DNA of 64,000 bases from Siphonodentalium dalli (Eukaryota; Mollusca; Scaphopoda; Gadilida; Siphonodentaliidae), in assembly GCA_032622095.1 (NCBI GenBank), contig CP136061.1, forward strand, positions 67,583,127-67,647,126, in the 5' to 3' direction. Both the position numbers and the translations under genes were made by a program. Of this stretch, positions 44,447 to 56,178 are shown piece by piece. The notes beneath the pieces were generated by a model. The model made no database searches. It was not told the origin of the DNA and saw only the letters and a list, made by a program, of their open reading frames with translations. Numbering within the stretch: the stretch's first letter is position 1; each line of letters opens with the position of its first letter.

Positions 44447-44569
44447 TCAAAGAACATAAATAGTATATAGGCCTATATATATAACATAAAGAGAAACACA
44501 TTAGAAAATGTGATTTGACAGAAAGCATGAAGCTCACCATGCCCAATATCCACATCTGTGAAGTTCCAT

Positions 44570-44886
44570 TTGTACACAATTGAACTTGGGTTGGAAATTT
44601 CTAACTGATATCATCTCTATGTGGTTGGAAATTTCCCAACTGATAACCGAAAGTCGGCGAAAGTAGGAAAATGTTCGACTTTTGGCCTAAAACAACGAAT
44701 TGCACTATAAATATACTGGCTGTGATTTCAAAGTATAATGCCAAACTCAACACAACTTTGGTTTAATACTCCAAGGTAATATTGTGCTAGGCATGAAATA
44801 ATAATTATTTCCAACTATTGAAACTATTGGCCACCGTTTGGGTGGGGTGTGCCCCAACCACATCCCCTGCCAACACGTCAATCCCT
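44570..44886. mobile_element. hAT-like relic of the CAGGGACGTGGC family, copy 4
   Basis: Internal GGTTGGAAATTTC and TGGTTGGAAATTTCCCAACT motifs and the degenerate right end CTGCCAACACGTCAATCCCTG follow the pattern of 2534-3301. The left terminus is not found. Confidence 0.5.
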
Positions 44887-45272
44887 GTGTGTAGTCTACA
44901 TCGAATAATAGACGAATGTGTATACACTTCCACGAACCGTTTGTACTTTGTAATCCATGCACGCCATGCAGTTATACAACAGTGATACAGATAAATAGAC
45001 GTTTGACGGATGCATTGCCAAATGAACGTGACATTTTGGTGATATTTGACATATGGGAACTCTTTATATATACACACGCGATATATCTACGTTTTTCATG
45101 GACAACTTGGTATTTTCATATAACTATCAGACCTGGTGATATTTGGCAACGTGCAACTCTTTATAAACACGCGATCTTGTATTTTATTATATGACTACAA
45201 CTAATCCCTTACAAATACCACTTATGTTTGGCGATAAATTCCGAGCAATCGGAAAACGCTTGTCTGGTCGTG
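44887..45272. other. Non-genic spacer
   Basis: A short direct duplication (ATATTT(G)AC..GGAACTCTTTATA(T)A.ACACGCGAT) occurs at 45048-45085 and 45139-45175. No gene. Confidence 0.4.
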
Positions 45273-45361
45273 AGCCGTATCGGTATTCTATGAATTCCGT
45301 ATCAGTATCCTTTGAATTCCGTATCAGTATCCTTTGAATTCCGTATCAGTATCCCGTGAAA
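45273..45361. repeat. 22-bp minisatellite
   Basis: Four copies of CCGTATCAGTATCCTTTGAA plus TT, the first and last diverged. Confidence 0.9.
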
Positions 45362-45693
45362 TTAGGTCACCGGAAGTTGGGAACTATTTATCAGGTCTGT
45401 TCGTTTGAAGCGTAAACGGATCTGTTCTATTGTCGCGCGTGTATCCTGACTAACTGCGCATGCGTATTATCGTATAAACTGACAACCGGAAATAACTTTG
45501 TGTGTGCCGGACACTGTGCGGAACCGTTCGGCGTACGTCAAATATTCGTCTGCTTTAACTGTAATTATAAATTCAACGACAAGTGATGGAACTGGGAATG
45601 TTCAATGGCGTACTTTTGCCCGGGTTATGACATGGGGTGGTGCCCTTTGTGACATGGGATGAACCAAAAATGTGTCATATAATAAACGCTTTA

Positions 45694-45862
45694 TATCGGT
45701 ACAGTGAAGTGATATGGGCTGCAGTATCAAGTCTCGTTGACGATGTTAGATCGCCGCATCAATTAAACTCGCTGCCTGCATGCGGCAGCTCGTTTGATAC
45801 GGCGATCTGACATCGTCAACTCGGCTTGATACTGCAGCCCATATCACTTCACTGTACCGATA
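45694..45862. repeat. Near-perfect 169-bp palindrome
   Basis: TATCGGTACAGTGAAGTGAT (45694) is mirrored by ATCACTTCACTGTACCGATA (ending 45862). The arms continue through GGGCTGCAGTATCAAG and CGTTGACGATGT to a centre at CTGCCTGCATGCGGCAG. A handful of mismatches. Likely a palindromic MITE. Confidence 0.88.
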
Positions 45863-46051
45863 ATGTGTATTTGCCAGGATACATTGGAAATTCACATCCG
45901 AACGAACGTTATCTCTACTCCGTATACTGACTGTTATCTTGGAAAAATATTGCCCCGAACTATCTTAGTCATAACTTTCGCAGCTGGTCGATAAAACCCG
46001 CCCTAAGTTAACTATACGCGGTTGAAAATCTGTGCAATCTTTCCCCACGTT

Positions 46052-46842
46052 CAGCCCCGGTTCCATATTCCCGATTATCTGTCCCGAATTAGTATATTCG
46101 GAACAAATTCGGGACCAGACCAAATCGGCAGCATTCGAGAGAATTCTGGACGAGTTTTATTCCAAAATGCCGCCGAACTGATGCCGAATTATGACAAAAT
46201 TTAATCGTCCCAAACATTGCCGAGTATTCCAGAATGCTTCCGAATTTCTTCCCGAATGATCAAGAATTATCCCGAACTGATACCGAAATTTCGTGCGAGT
46301 GGCTGCCGAATTGCCCAGATTACTACCGACTTACACAGAATTGTTGGCGAATACCCCGAATCAATGCCGAACTGGTACCGAATTGATGCCGAATAAATAC
46401 CGAATTGGTATTCAATTGCTGCCGAACGTCCCGAATCGTTGCCGAATTTTGCAGATACACCGGATCTCAATATAAAAGCAGCCACACATGGCGAATTCGG
46501 GAATAACCTACCGAATACTGCCGAATACTCCAGAATATCCACCCGAATATTGCCGAATACTGCCGACTACTCCCGAATAGGTGCCGAATTGCTCCCGAAT
46601 TTCTCCCGATGATTTATTCGGCTTGGTTCCCGATAGTTTTGAACATTTCAAAACTGTCGGGAGCGAGTCCAGAATTGTCCCGAATTGACCCCGATAGCAC
46701 CGATACCCCCGATCATGTTCGGGGGTAAAAATTCACTGTCCCGACTCGTCCCGAATTTACTCCACGAAATTTGCAAAATTATGATTCGGGAGTCATTCGG
46801 GAACATTCGGAGTGAGAAATCGTGGATATGGAACCGGGGCTG
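46052..46842. mobile_element. TIR element filled with degenerate CCGAAT repeats, 791 bp
   Basis: The ends CAGCCCCGGTTCCATAT and ATATGGAACCGGGGCTG are perfect inverses, and homology continues ~10 bp inward (CGATT.TC). The interior is almost entirely ~13-17-bp degenerate units of the form TGCCGAATTG or TCCCGAAT. CAG termini suggest hAT affinity, but the flanking octamers (CCCACGTT, TACTTAGT) do not form a target duplication. Frames inside are artefacts of the repeat. Confidence 0.75.
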
Positions 46843-47282
46843 TACTTAGTACATGTTATATTACACAAATATCAATCAGTTGAGTTGATTTGCTCGAAAT
46901 TATTGCCTATGGTGCTCGTTAAACTGGGAATTTGACAAAACACGCCGACGTCATGATCATAATAATGGTTAAAATAAAAGAAAACAGAAATAATGATTAG
47001 AAGTAGAATGGCTGTCGTGTCTTCGATTCCATGCATGCCTGATCGGCAGTGTAAGCGTCCTTCGCGGGGCAGGAACTTTTGATGACAAAAATAGCGATAA
47101 TAATCAGGTGGCTGAATTCAATGTTGACACTTTTTCTCCTCCGAACTGAGTTTATCCTCCGGACTGTCGGAAGTCGATTACAGGGCGTGGATTAGACGTC
47201 CGACGTTTGTTGCGTGAGGCGATTTTGTTGTGCGTCGCGTCGCTTACAAACATGGATTGTTTCCCCGGCAATCAATTCAATG
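46843..47282. other. Non-genic spacer
   Basis: Nothing recognised between the CCGAAT element and the polyadenylation signal of the exon at 47365. Confidence 0.4.
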
Positions 47283-47288
47283 TTTATT
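47283..47288 (-). promoter_or_regulatory. Polyadenylation signal AATAAA
   Basis: AATAAA on the minus strand, 77 bp past the stop codon of the exon at 47365-47601, in context TTTGAAATAAACATTG. The spacing is typical of a short 3' UTR. Confidence 0.5.
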
Positions 47289-47364
47289 TCAAAATCGGCT
47301 CACAAAAGTATCTTAAATCATGGAACATCGAGCTGGTACTACACCTATACGGTGTAATCGGCTA

Positions 47365-47601
47365 TTAAGGGCCAGATATTAACAAAGAGATATGTTCCAT
47401 ATATTTTCTGTTCAAAGTTATAAAGTTCTCCGTCACGTCCTGTGTGTCAATAGGTTTGAACGGGTGAAATGTGATATCTACGTGGGTAGCCAGAGAGTAT
47501 AGATTCATGACATCATCCAGGTCACTTGTAGAAACTGTCATCATCAGCAAACTCAAATGGTACATTTTCCCATTTCCCCAGTGCGCTGTCAATGCTGGTG
47601 T
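47365..47601 (-). CDS. Probable 3'-terminal coding exon, protein not recognised
   Basis: On the minus strand a splice acceptor TTTCGTTCATTTCAG precedes a phase-0 exon of 78 codons ending in TAA, with AATAAA 77 bp beyond. The residues begin TPALTAHWGNGKMYHLSLLM and continue with STSDLDDVMNLYSLATHVDI and THVDITFHPFKPIDTQDVTE. Regular spacing of hydrophobics and a balanced composition look like a folded protein, unlike the repeat-derived frames nearby. I do not recognise the family. Upstream exons should lie at higher coordinates, possibly outside the window. No membrane segment or signal is visible. Confidence 0.5.
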   Translation of the reverse strand, partial: TPALTAHWGNGKMYHLSLLMMTVSTSDLDDVMNLYSLATHVDITFHPFKPIDTQDVTENFITLNRKYMEHISLLISGP

Positions 47602-48629
47602 CTGAAATGAACGAAATGACATAATCATGTTAAACAAGACCCACGTAATAGTCAAGCCGCGATGTAAAGCAGGCAATTAAAGGGACCCAATGCACTCGCA
47701 GGTATACCTGGACAACTTTTATCAGATATTATTATATTGCGGTATTCGTTTCCACTTTCTGTATATTTCTCCTCTTATTTTGAGCTACACTCTTCGAGTA
47801 CTCCTCTATATGATACAGAATTCTAAATCCTTAAAGATACATAATTCGATTTGGGGGCCTGGAAAAAAATCCGCTGAATTCTTCCAGAAAAAGTAGACAT
47901 GCGCGGGCGCCGTTATGAGATGCTACACAAGGTCACGGCTCCCCTTGCGATCAGTGGCAATCGTAAATTCAAATTTCGGAATATAAAACGATGAAAATTA
48001 CGCCATTAACAAGAATACGATATTCTCCCCTGGGATGCGGAGTATATATAAATATATGTTATAAACACGGCGTCCGATTTATAAGCGAAATAAACACCAC
48101 ACGCGCCCGCCGTGCTTATAACATATTTATAACACCCAATCAGCCTGAAAATTTTACAATCAGTACTCCATAGTCGACATTACACCCAGATAGTTCAACG
48201 CATTGTTAAATATATAACAATGGAGTTCGTAGCTTTTGTGTTAATCTTGGATTAAGTATAGAGCACACAACTCTTCTCTTCTTTTGTACATTATGCATTC
48301 GTATCGGATTTATTTATTCCATATATTCGAAGCCGGATTTATAATATCACAAGCAGCACTTTCAACCAATGTGTTATCAAATGGGGTCCGGTTACCAACA
48401 TTTCTTTACTTTACATATCTTTTTGTTGTTGTCTGCGCTGTAAAACGGTATTGATTTATTGGTAATAAACAATTTTGGATAACTAAATCGACTTTTGGTG
48501 AAAATCCGTTGTTGTTGTTGTAACTGGGCGATTCGGGGACCATCGAATCTGATTATGTATATTTAATCCAGCTATATTTCCTTTATCCAATTAAGCGGCG
48601 TATATTTACGAAATAGAATTGCTTCTCAC
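47602..48629. other. Intron or intergenic stretch with a hairpin at 48049-48130
   Basis: TATATGTTATAAACACGGCG and CGCCGTGCTTATAACATATT form a ~24-bp stem around a ~35-base loop. If the exon at 47365 is real, part of this stretch is its intron. No further exon recognised. Confidence 0.45.
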
Positions 48630-48842
48630 CAAGCCTTGAAATAGTGTGTCTGTCATTTGCAGAATGAGGTCCCCAGAGGGTGAATTTAGTGATGCTACCC
48701 CGCATTCTGCTTACACCTCAGCATAATGAGGTTCCCAGAGGGTGAATTTGGTGATGCTAGCCCGCTATGCGGGGTAGCATCACTAAATTCACCCTCTGGG
48801 GACCTCATTCTGCAAATGAAAGGCACGCTATTTCAAGGCTTG
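48630..48842. mobile_element. Palindromic element, 213 bp, with flanking TTGCTTCTC direct repeats
   Basis: CAAGCCTTGAAATAGTGTGT at the left is mirrored by GCTATTTCAAGGCTTG at the right. The arms include GCAGAATGAGGTCCCCAGAG and AGGGTGAATTTAGTGATGCT and are ~73 bp. The loop contains another diverged copy of the arm. TTGCTTCTC occurs at 48619-48627 and 48840-48848 and may be a target duplication. A relic lies at 63807-63912. Confidence 0.8.
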
Positions 48843-48916
48843 CTTCTCGCTCGTATTGGTTTCATATTACCCGGCAAAACAAAATCCGCGCTAAAAAGAT
48901 GAGATCTAAATTCGAA

Positions 48917-49108
48917 GATGTGATAAATACGTTACGCGGCTTGTGGTGGATACCATGTGGTATGTCCCGGGGGACTCTCGGATGTGATAAATACGTTACG
49001 CGGCTTGTGGTGGATACCATGTGGTATGTCCCGGGGGACTCTCGGATGTGATAAATACGTTACGCGGCTTGTGGGGGATACCATGTGGTATGTCCCGGTG
49101 GACTCTCG
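48917..49108. repeat. Three exact-length tandem copies of a 64-bp unit
   Basis: The unit starts GATGTGATAAATACGTTACG and ends CCGGGGGACTCTCG. Copies at 48917, 48981 and 49045 differ at only a few bases. Overlapping frames in several registers are artefacts. Confidence 0.95.
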
Positions 49109-49141
49109 GGATACGAGCTCCACCCGGTGCAAAACGTGTAA

Positions 49142-49545
49142 CATATATTATTATCCATCCCTTAACTAACACCATTTCCGATTGGGAAAAAGCCGCCACG
49201 TGATAGTCCTGGAAAAAGTCATATTGGACTCTCGAAAGTCATATTGGACTCCCGACTGTACAATATCACTTTTTTTATTGGGACTCCGTGACGTCACGAA
49301 TTAACTCTATTGCGAAATGAATCGGTGAAATTGTGATGGCGCACCGATGGATTTTAGCAGACGTTTCACTTCCGCATTGAGTTTTTTTTCTCACTTCCGT
49401 GTTTACTTTTCCAAATCATGCTTTCTGATGATCAATATACAGGCTTTTATAGAGAATTAAGTGCCGACAAATACCAAAAATAACCACAAAAGTTTTATTC
49501 GCAAAATTTGGATAAACATAGAGATGCATAATACAAATGTCATTA
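49142..49545 (-). repeat. Dispersed repeat R1, copy 2 (inverted)
   Basis: Reverse complement of 1575-1975, including the GTCATATTGGACTC motif twice (49218, 49237). Its right border meets the palindrome at 49542, which reuses the same GTCATATTGGAC word. Confidence 0.8.
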
Positions 49546-49703
49546 TACAATGTTGTGTATAGTGTGATTTTTTCTTGTACTCGTCCAGGTTGTGGTGAAA
49601 AGTCATATTGGACTCGGCACTGGCGTGTCTCGTCCAATATGACTTTTCACCACCACCTGGACTCGTACAAGAAAAACACATACTGTACACAACATTGTAT
49701 AAT
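49542..49703. repeat. Near-perfect 162-bp palindrome
   Basis: ATTATACAATGTTGTGTATA is mirrored by TGTACACAACATTGTATAAT. The arms include TTCTTGTACTCGTCCAGGT and GGTGAAAAGTCATATTGGAC and meet near 49622 (TCGGCACTGGCGTGTC). Possibly a hairpin tail of R1 or a MITE that inserted at its edge. Confidence 0.85.
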
Positions 49704-51048
49704 AACTTTATAATATCGTGGCGAATATTAATCACAGGCCCCTGTGAAAATACCTAACATACTAATATATACTATACAAGAGACAAGTCCGATATTTGAC
49801 AAAACAACACCGACTGCCATATCCCTCATATATTCGCAAAATTGGTCATCTCACCAAGATATCACCAAATATGTCTTATGCCATATAATCCATACAGTCA
49901 CCTATATATTTTGACCAGCCTATTCTCCCGAAAATAAACTCATATTGAACGTATTTCAAAAACACAAATAAGCCCATATCGGCATGTTTTACGCTCTATA
50001 CTCGTGACCATAAATCGACTTGTCAGTGTACGCTCTTTATAATGCGTTTTCACTGCGGCACGTGCGATAAAACGGGTACAAGTCCACTGTGGGCCTATTT
50101 CAGGATAAAATAAGTCCAATATGAACCTATATATGAATATTTATTTCCAAAATGAACATAATTGCACGCGAAAATGTTGCTTTTTTACATATCACTCAAC
50201 ATAATCAAAGGATGTGAACTCGAGAGATCGTACCAAACACTTGAAACCCCTATTTGCGGGAAACGGGTCGTCAACTTGGGTATCGGCCTAATGGCCTCGT
50301 TAACTCTAAAATTGCCAAATAGGTCAATTACCCCTTGGTGCTCCTTATAGTATAGTCCAGTACCACTAGGTCAACCAGAGTCAATTATCCCCTAGTGTGT
50401 CGTATAGAAAATAAAGTTCTTTTCGTTTGATATATAACTTGAAGGAATCAATGGAAGTGAAGTCGACATATCGTACCGGGAATTCGTAAGATCGCCATTC
50501 TTAATCGTAATAATTGAATCGATACACGTAAACTCATGTTCTGTGGTGTAATGGATTTCTCAACGAAACAATTTGATTGAGAACTCTCAAATCAGGATTT
50601 ACAGTAATGTATGTATATTTCTCACCAACAATAAACTATATGCGCGCACAAAGTCTGATTTCATTTGGGAAAAAAGTATCACATAATTATTTCCCATTTC
50701 TGTCACATGTAAATAGTGATTTTCTATATCCAATGCACGTACAGTTGTTTAGCCAGTTCTGCAAAGTGTGTGCCATTTTCTTCTATTTCGAAATTGTCCC
50801 TTGTGTAACTGGAGATTGACTTGATAGCACATTAAGTCACAATGCTTATTGATAGGCACATGGCGGTCTTAAATATCAATCTACTACATGGCACAATGCT
50901 TGTCTTTCTCACGTTTCGGGATATATACATCGATGAGTACGTCATTACTTGTAAACGAACTTTCTATGTCGGGCAATTTAGAATTAGTTGGAATTAGCCA
51001 TGTCCGTTTAAATACAGTTGTCGCTTTTATATCGGGTGTGGAGTATAT
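49704..51048. other. Non-genic stretch, 1.3 kb
   Basis: No exon, RNA gene or element recognised. TAGCCATGTCCGTTTAAATA (50997) just before the TTAA element is echoed near 62437. Confidence 0.4.
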
Positions 51049-51420
51049 TTAAAGACACGGTTGGCCTTGGCGGTGGGTATCGTGTGAAAATATCTCCACC
51101 CGTCAAAAACTTTTCTGGTGTTTGTTTATATTATGATGGTAAACATAAAGAGCGTTCTTTGTTGGTGACTACCTGATATGGAACTAATAAAGAGCGTTTA
51201 TGCCATTTGTGTGTGATTAGCCAGTAGCATTGTGCTGTCTTTTGTAACACAATCAGGCTCTTGCTTAGGTAAAATATAGTAGGTATTTATGATAACATGC
51301 TGTTTACGCGATGGTCATGGTATATATGAACGGAACTGTATGCGTTTTAATGTTGTTCTGTTTACGGTGTTTGGAACAAATATGAATATTTTCGACAATT
51401 AAGGCCGCACGTGCCTTTAA
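51049..51420. mobile_element. TTAA-bounded nonautonomous element, copy 2, 372 bp
   Basis: It begins TTAAAGACACGGTTGGCCTT and ends AAGGCCGCACGTGCCTTTAA. Homologous to 23467-23970 in the same orientation (GTAAACATAAAGAGCGTTCT, AATAAAGAGCGTTTATGCCA, AATCAGGCTCTTG). Noncoding. Confidence 0.78.
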
Positions 51421-52618
51421 GACAAGTCACTTTATTTTATGATTTTTATCTTTCTATGACGACAATCAATGTGTCTTTCTGGAGGCAGGGCGTATATAGA
51501 CAGTCCGAATGCGTATATTCGAAATTCGCGGTCTCTATCGATGTAGAACTATATATTCACCGTATAAAATTAAAGAATTAGCAATTATCGCTTTAATTAT
51601 TGTGACTAGGATTATATACATGTACGTTTTAAGATACTGATATTGACAAATAGAGAATAAAACAATAGCGCGTTGTTGAAGTTACTTCGATAAGAACGCA
51701 CGTGGTGATGACTCATTTGCTTTGAAGAGAGTTCGATATAGATACATGTACCAGTCAGGGGAGATAATACTGGCCATCAACGATAACTTTGCTGGTCACA
51801 GATCGTCCATTAGAGATTCAGACTACCAGCTAGAGTATACCCTCTACTCACGGTGTATGAATAAACTAAATGTGGTCTTCTCAAAGATAACAGCAAATAA
51901 AACGAATGTCAATGGTTCGACTTTATGGACATTATTAGAATCTGAAGAGATTCTCGAGACACACAGACGATATGTGTCAACATATTGGGGAAATTAAGTG
52001 GTACTAATGGTTCTGGCGAAGGCTCACGACTTGAACGGAACCGAATTAATGGCGACAAGTGCAAAGAAATGAAGGATATTACCATAGATATCACCCACTT
52101 ATTACCAAGTAGTTTTAATATATAGAGCGGTATATGAAATGAGTGTGATATTTATAAAAACGATTATCAGAATTGTACAACACATTGATTTACTTGATTT
52201 GGCACCGGAATATTCAATTTATTCTAAGTCTAATATGGGCATATCTGTTAGAAATGACTTGAACGGACTCAATAAGATAACTATAACTAAAGTTTTCCTA
52301 ACACCAAGTTACCAACTAATCCTGCGTTTTCGAACTTTACCTGTATTTTACACGTGATTTATCCATATGTTATAACTGAAAGCAATAAAATAACAATAAC
52401 TAAAGTTCTCACCGGACGTCAAAATAATCAGCAAATTCTAGATCTAAAGGTGACATAACTCACCCAGAAATAGTTGGAGCGGGCTCATATTCGAATTAGA
52501 GCTTTAATTACACGTAATAAATAAAAAAAACTATCGGATAACTATAGCTTAATTTATCACCAGGACAACATAAATAATTAGCAAATTGTAAGTCGAAAGG
52601 GGGTATAACTCCATCACC
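51421..52618. other. Non-genic stretch with degenerate repeats near its end
   Basis: A 91-codon frame at 51722-51997 has no recognisable domain. From about 52380, related segments (TCACCGGACGTCAAAATAAT... and TCACCAGGACAACATAAATA...) repeat loosely with a ~165-bp period. Confidence 0.4.
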
Positions 52619-52954
52619 AATTCGTCGCGTGAGAACCAGAAGGTTCTAACTGTATTTTGGCGGGAAAATGAGTTATTGGTACCGATAGAACCGGCAGCTC
52701 ATAATATGTCCGTTAAACGCATGATCACATGACCTCGAGTCCCAGTTTTCACACAAAATGCTGTGCAAATACGTTCTATCTCCAATCTGCATTCTTTTGG
52801 TAGAGCAAGATGGTTCTATCTACAGAGCCAATAGGATTGGCAGATCCGCGTCACGTGATGTAAGTTTGGCGAATGGCTGTCGACGAAATGTGAATTGTGT
52901 TGTCTCGACAATAATATGAGATAAATATTATAACGTTTCAACATTATTACGGTA

Positions 52955-55900
52955 TCTATATCTATATTTGCGAATATCTGTCTGTCTGTCTGTCTGTCTG
53001 TCTGTGTTCTATAGAAATTCACAGGGGACCATCTAGATGATGCCAAAGGGGTCTACTAGGAGTAGCTTTTTACGAGAAAGATAATGGTCGGGGTTAGAAT
53101 TTTATAAAGTGACGCCGTTGTTGTCAGGGGCAGAAAAGGGGGAGGGCAGAAAAAACAATTGTCGCCGATGGTCACTAAACTTATATATAATGATCCCCAT
53201 GATATGAGGAATCTAACGGTGTGGTTTAAATATGGCAAAAGTCGCGCAGTTTGCGTCAGGGGTGTCCGGAAGGGGAAGGGGCAGATTTTTTTTCTGTCGC
53301 CGATTTCCACCAAACTTATATATAATCATCTCCATGATATGAAAAAACCAACGGTGTGGTTTAAAAGTGGCGTCGTTCGAGTCAGGGATGCACGGAAGGG
53401 GAGAGGGGCACCAAAATTGAAAAACTAATTTTAGCGCCGATCTCCACCAAATTGATATATATTCTTCTTCATGATATAAGGAATCTAATTGTGCGATTTA
53501 ACAACGCCAAACCCATGATATGAAAAAACCAACGGTGTGGTTTAAAAGTGGCGTCGTTCGAGTCAGGGATTCACAGAAGAGGAGAGGGGCACCAAAATTG
53601 AAAAACTAATTTTAGCGCCGATCACCACCAAATTGATATATATATTCTTCTTCATTATACAAGGAATCAAATTGTACGCTTTAACAACGCCAAATTGTTG
53701 TCTTTTGGTTGAGAGATTGGGAGGGGTGGGCACTAAATTTGATAATAATTGGTTTAGTCGCCGATTGCCACCACACTTATACAAAATCATCCCTATGGTA
53801 GTCTAATGGTGTTGCTTATATCTGTCAAATGTGGCCTCATTCGAGTCAGGGTTGCATTGAAAGGGACAGGGGCACCAAAATTGATGCTCAATTTTTTGCG
53901 CCAATTTCCACCAAATTGCACGTTCTTATCCAAGATACGACGAATCTAATCGTGTGATTTAAAGACGCCATAGTGGTGCTGTTTGTTTGTGAGATGGGGT
54001 GTGGATTGGCATCAAATTTGATAAAACAAATTGTTTAGTCGCCGATTATCACCAAACTTATAAACAATCATCTCCATGATATCAGGAGTATAATCGTGTG
54101 GTTTAAGGATGTCATAAGTTGGGCCATTCGAGTCAGTGGTGTATAGCGATAAGAGGGACACAACAAATTATATCTATATGTTTAGTGCCGATTTCCACCA
54201 GATTGATACATATTCTTCTCTGTGGTACACCAAATGTGTGCCCTATGGGTGAGAGATATGGGGACCTTAAATTTGATACGAATTTGTATACTCGCCAATT
54301 TTCACCAATTTCATATATATGCATCTCTAATCTCGAATGAGTCTTAGTGTGGGCAACTTGAGACTGAAATAGGGACGGGAGGGTCACCAAGACTGATATA
54401 AAATATTTTTAGTACTAATTACCATCAAATTCAGACACGTTCTTCTGAAATGATACAAGAAATCAAATCGTGCTGTCTGTCTGTCTTTCTGTCTGTCTGT
54501 GTGCGTTCTATATATAACTTTACGCGGTACAATCGAGATGACACCAAGGCGTTCTAAGAGGGGTAACTGTTTACAAGGAAGATAACGGTGAGGGTAAAAT
54601 TTTTCTAAAATGACGCTGTTGGTGTCAGGGGAAGAAAAGGGGGAGGTCGGCAAAATTAAAAATATATCGTGAAATAGTTTTGTCGCCGATTTCCACCAAA
54701 CAAATACATAATCACTTTCGCAATATGGCGTTGCATCAACAATTGATTTAATAAACTATTTGATATATTATTCTTCTCTATGATACGAGGAATATCATCG
54801 TGTGATATAAAGACGTCAAATTGGTGTCGGTTGGGTGAGAGATATGGGTCATAACTATTCTCAGAATTTGTTTAGTTGCTGATTACACCAAACATATATA
54901 TAATCATCGCCAGTATATCATGCATCCATGAGTCTAATGGGAGTGGTTTAAATATGCCAAAAGAGGCAAACGCTGGCACCAATTTCCACCGAATTCATAC
55001 ACGTTTTTCTCTAATGATATACCATGAATTAAATCAAATTTGGTGTCGTTTGCGTCGCGGATGGCGAGCGGATATGCACTTTCATTGATAAGATTGCTAT
55101 TCGCCTTTATCCACAAATAAGTTATATACAGTCACCCAGGCCATCTCCATATCATTTTAAGTAGTTTTGGACGTTCACATATCACAATCCCGACATATGG
55201 TGACCCACTTAAGTCACTTGAACAATTATATCTTCTTAACTGTCATATTTATATGGGAATAGCAATCAGGGCATTCACGAAATGAGCTAGCAAAAAGAGA
55301 TTCATAGAAGAAGCATTAAACGTATATTTATCATTCTATTGAAGAGATACATATATTCGTGCAAACTGAGAGACCCCGAACCGTCAGAGGATTGCATATA
55401 TATTATAATTAAATTGAGTCTGTTCCATTCAACACAGTTTCCACAAAAAAGTTACAATTTGTCAAGAGATATGGAAGGCCTCTTCAAAAATAGTGGTCAC
55501 AGTGTGCAGTCAAATATAGTTTCTTCTGATATACAAGAAAATGCAGTTAGTAGCATAAGACTTTTCAGGATCCTCCCAATACTGCACATCTGACAAGTGT
55601 TTTATAACAGATTCCTCGACTGACATAAACAACTCAAAATCTCGCTCTGTGTCTGGCACATGTAGCTAATATTTATGCGCATCAACATTTCGTTTAAACA
55701 GAGAATATTTAGCCATATATAGCACCATGAACAGAGGAGCACCTGAATTTTTTTTTGAAACATCTGTATCTTCATGTAGATAGCCAGGTGTCCTCGAGAA
55801 CTTAGTTCAACCCACTAAATTGATTGATACATCTTAATATTTAAAACCAAATTATCATCTTTTATCGAACTAATGTGTTTGTGATGTTCATGTATCATAT

Positions 55901-56178
55901 TATAACGTATAATGTATACGCAGTTGTATAAAAATACATACTTCATTATTGTTGGAACAGATTAATCACGACAAACAGAATGACAATTGACAAGGTGAGC
56001 CACTACTTATATCCCATGACTGTAATAATCATGTTTTATTATGCTATTTGAATATACCATTTATGAGAAAACGTGCAACACTTTTAAGCAAAAGCATTCT
56101 CTATCCCCAACAAATATCCACAGCATACAGAGGGTTTCTCATCGCATTAACCTGAGCAACGCCGGGTAACCCTGCTAG
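52955..56178 (+). mobile_element. Nonautonomous Helitron family D, 3.2 kb
   Basis: The 5' end TCTATATCTATATTTGCGAA follows host A and precedes a (TGTC)n tract at 52979-53004. From ~53060 to ~55080 a ~130-bp degenerate core repeats, with GCCGATTTCCACCAAACTTA, CCATGATATGAGGAATCTAA and GGTGTGGTTTAAA. A second (TGTC)n occurs at 54476-54500. The 3' end is AACGCCGGGTAACCCTGCTAG followed by T. The terminal GGG-TAA-CCC hairpin is weaker than in families A-C. Pairing of this 5' end with this 3' end is inferred. Confidence 0.6.
55100..56130. other. Unique 3' half of the Helitron, no gene recognised
   Basis: An 84-codon frame at 55339-55593 (with NSGHSVQSNIVSSDIQENAV) has no recognised domain. No Rep or helicase motif is seen. 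Confidence 0.4.

Noticed and set aside
46044-46850. 8-bp target duplication for the CCGAAT element
   Set aside because: CCCACGTT and TACTTAGT do not match.
51722-51997. 91-codon frame as an exon
   Set aside because: No splice borders or recognisable family.
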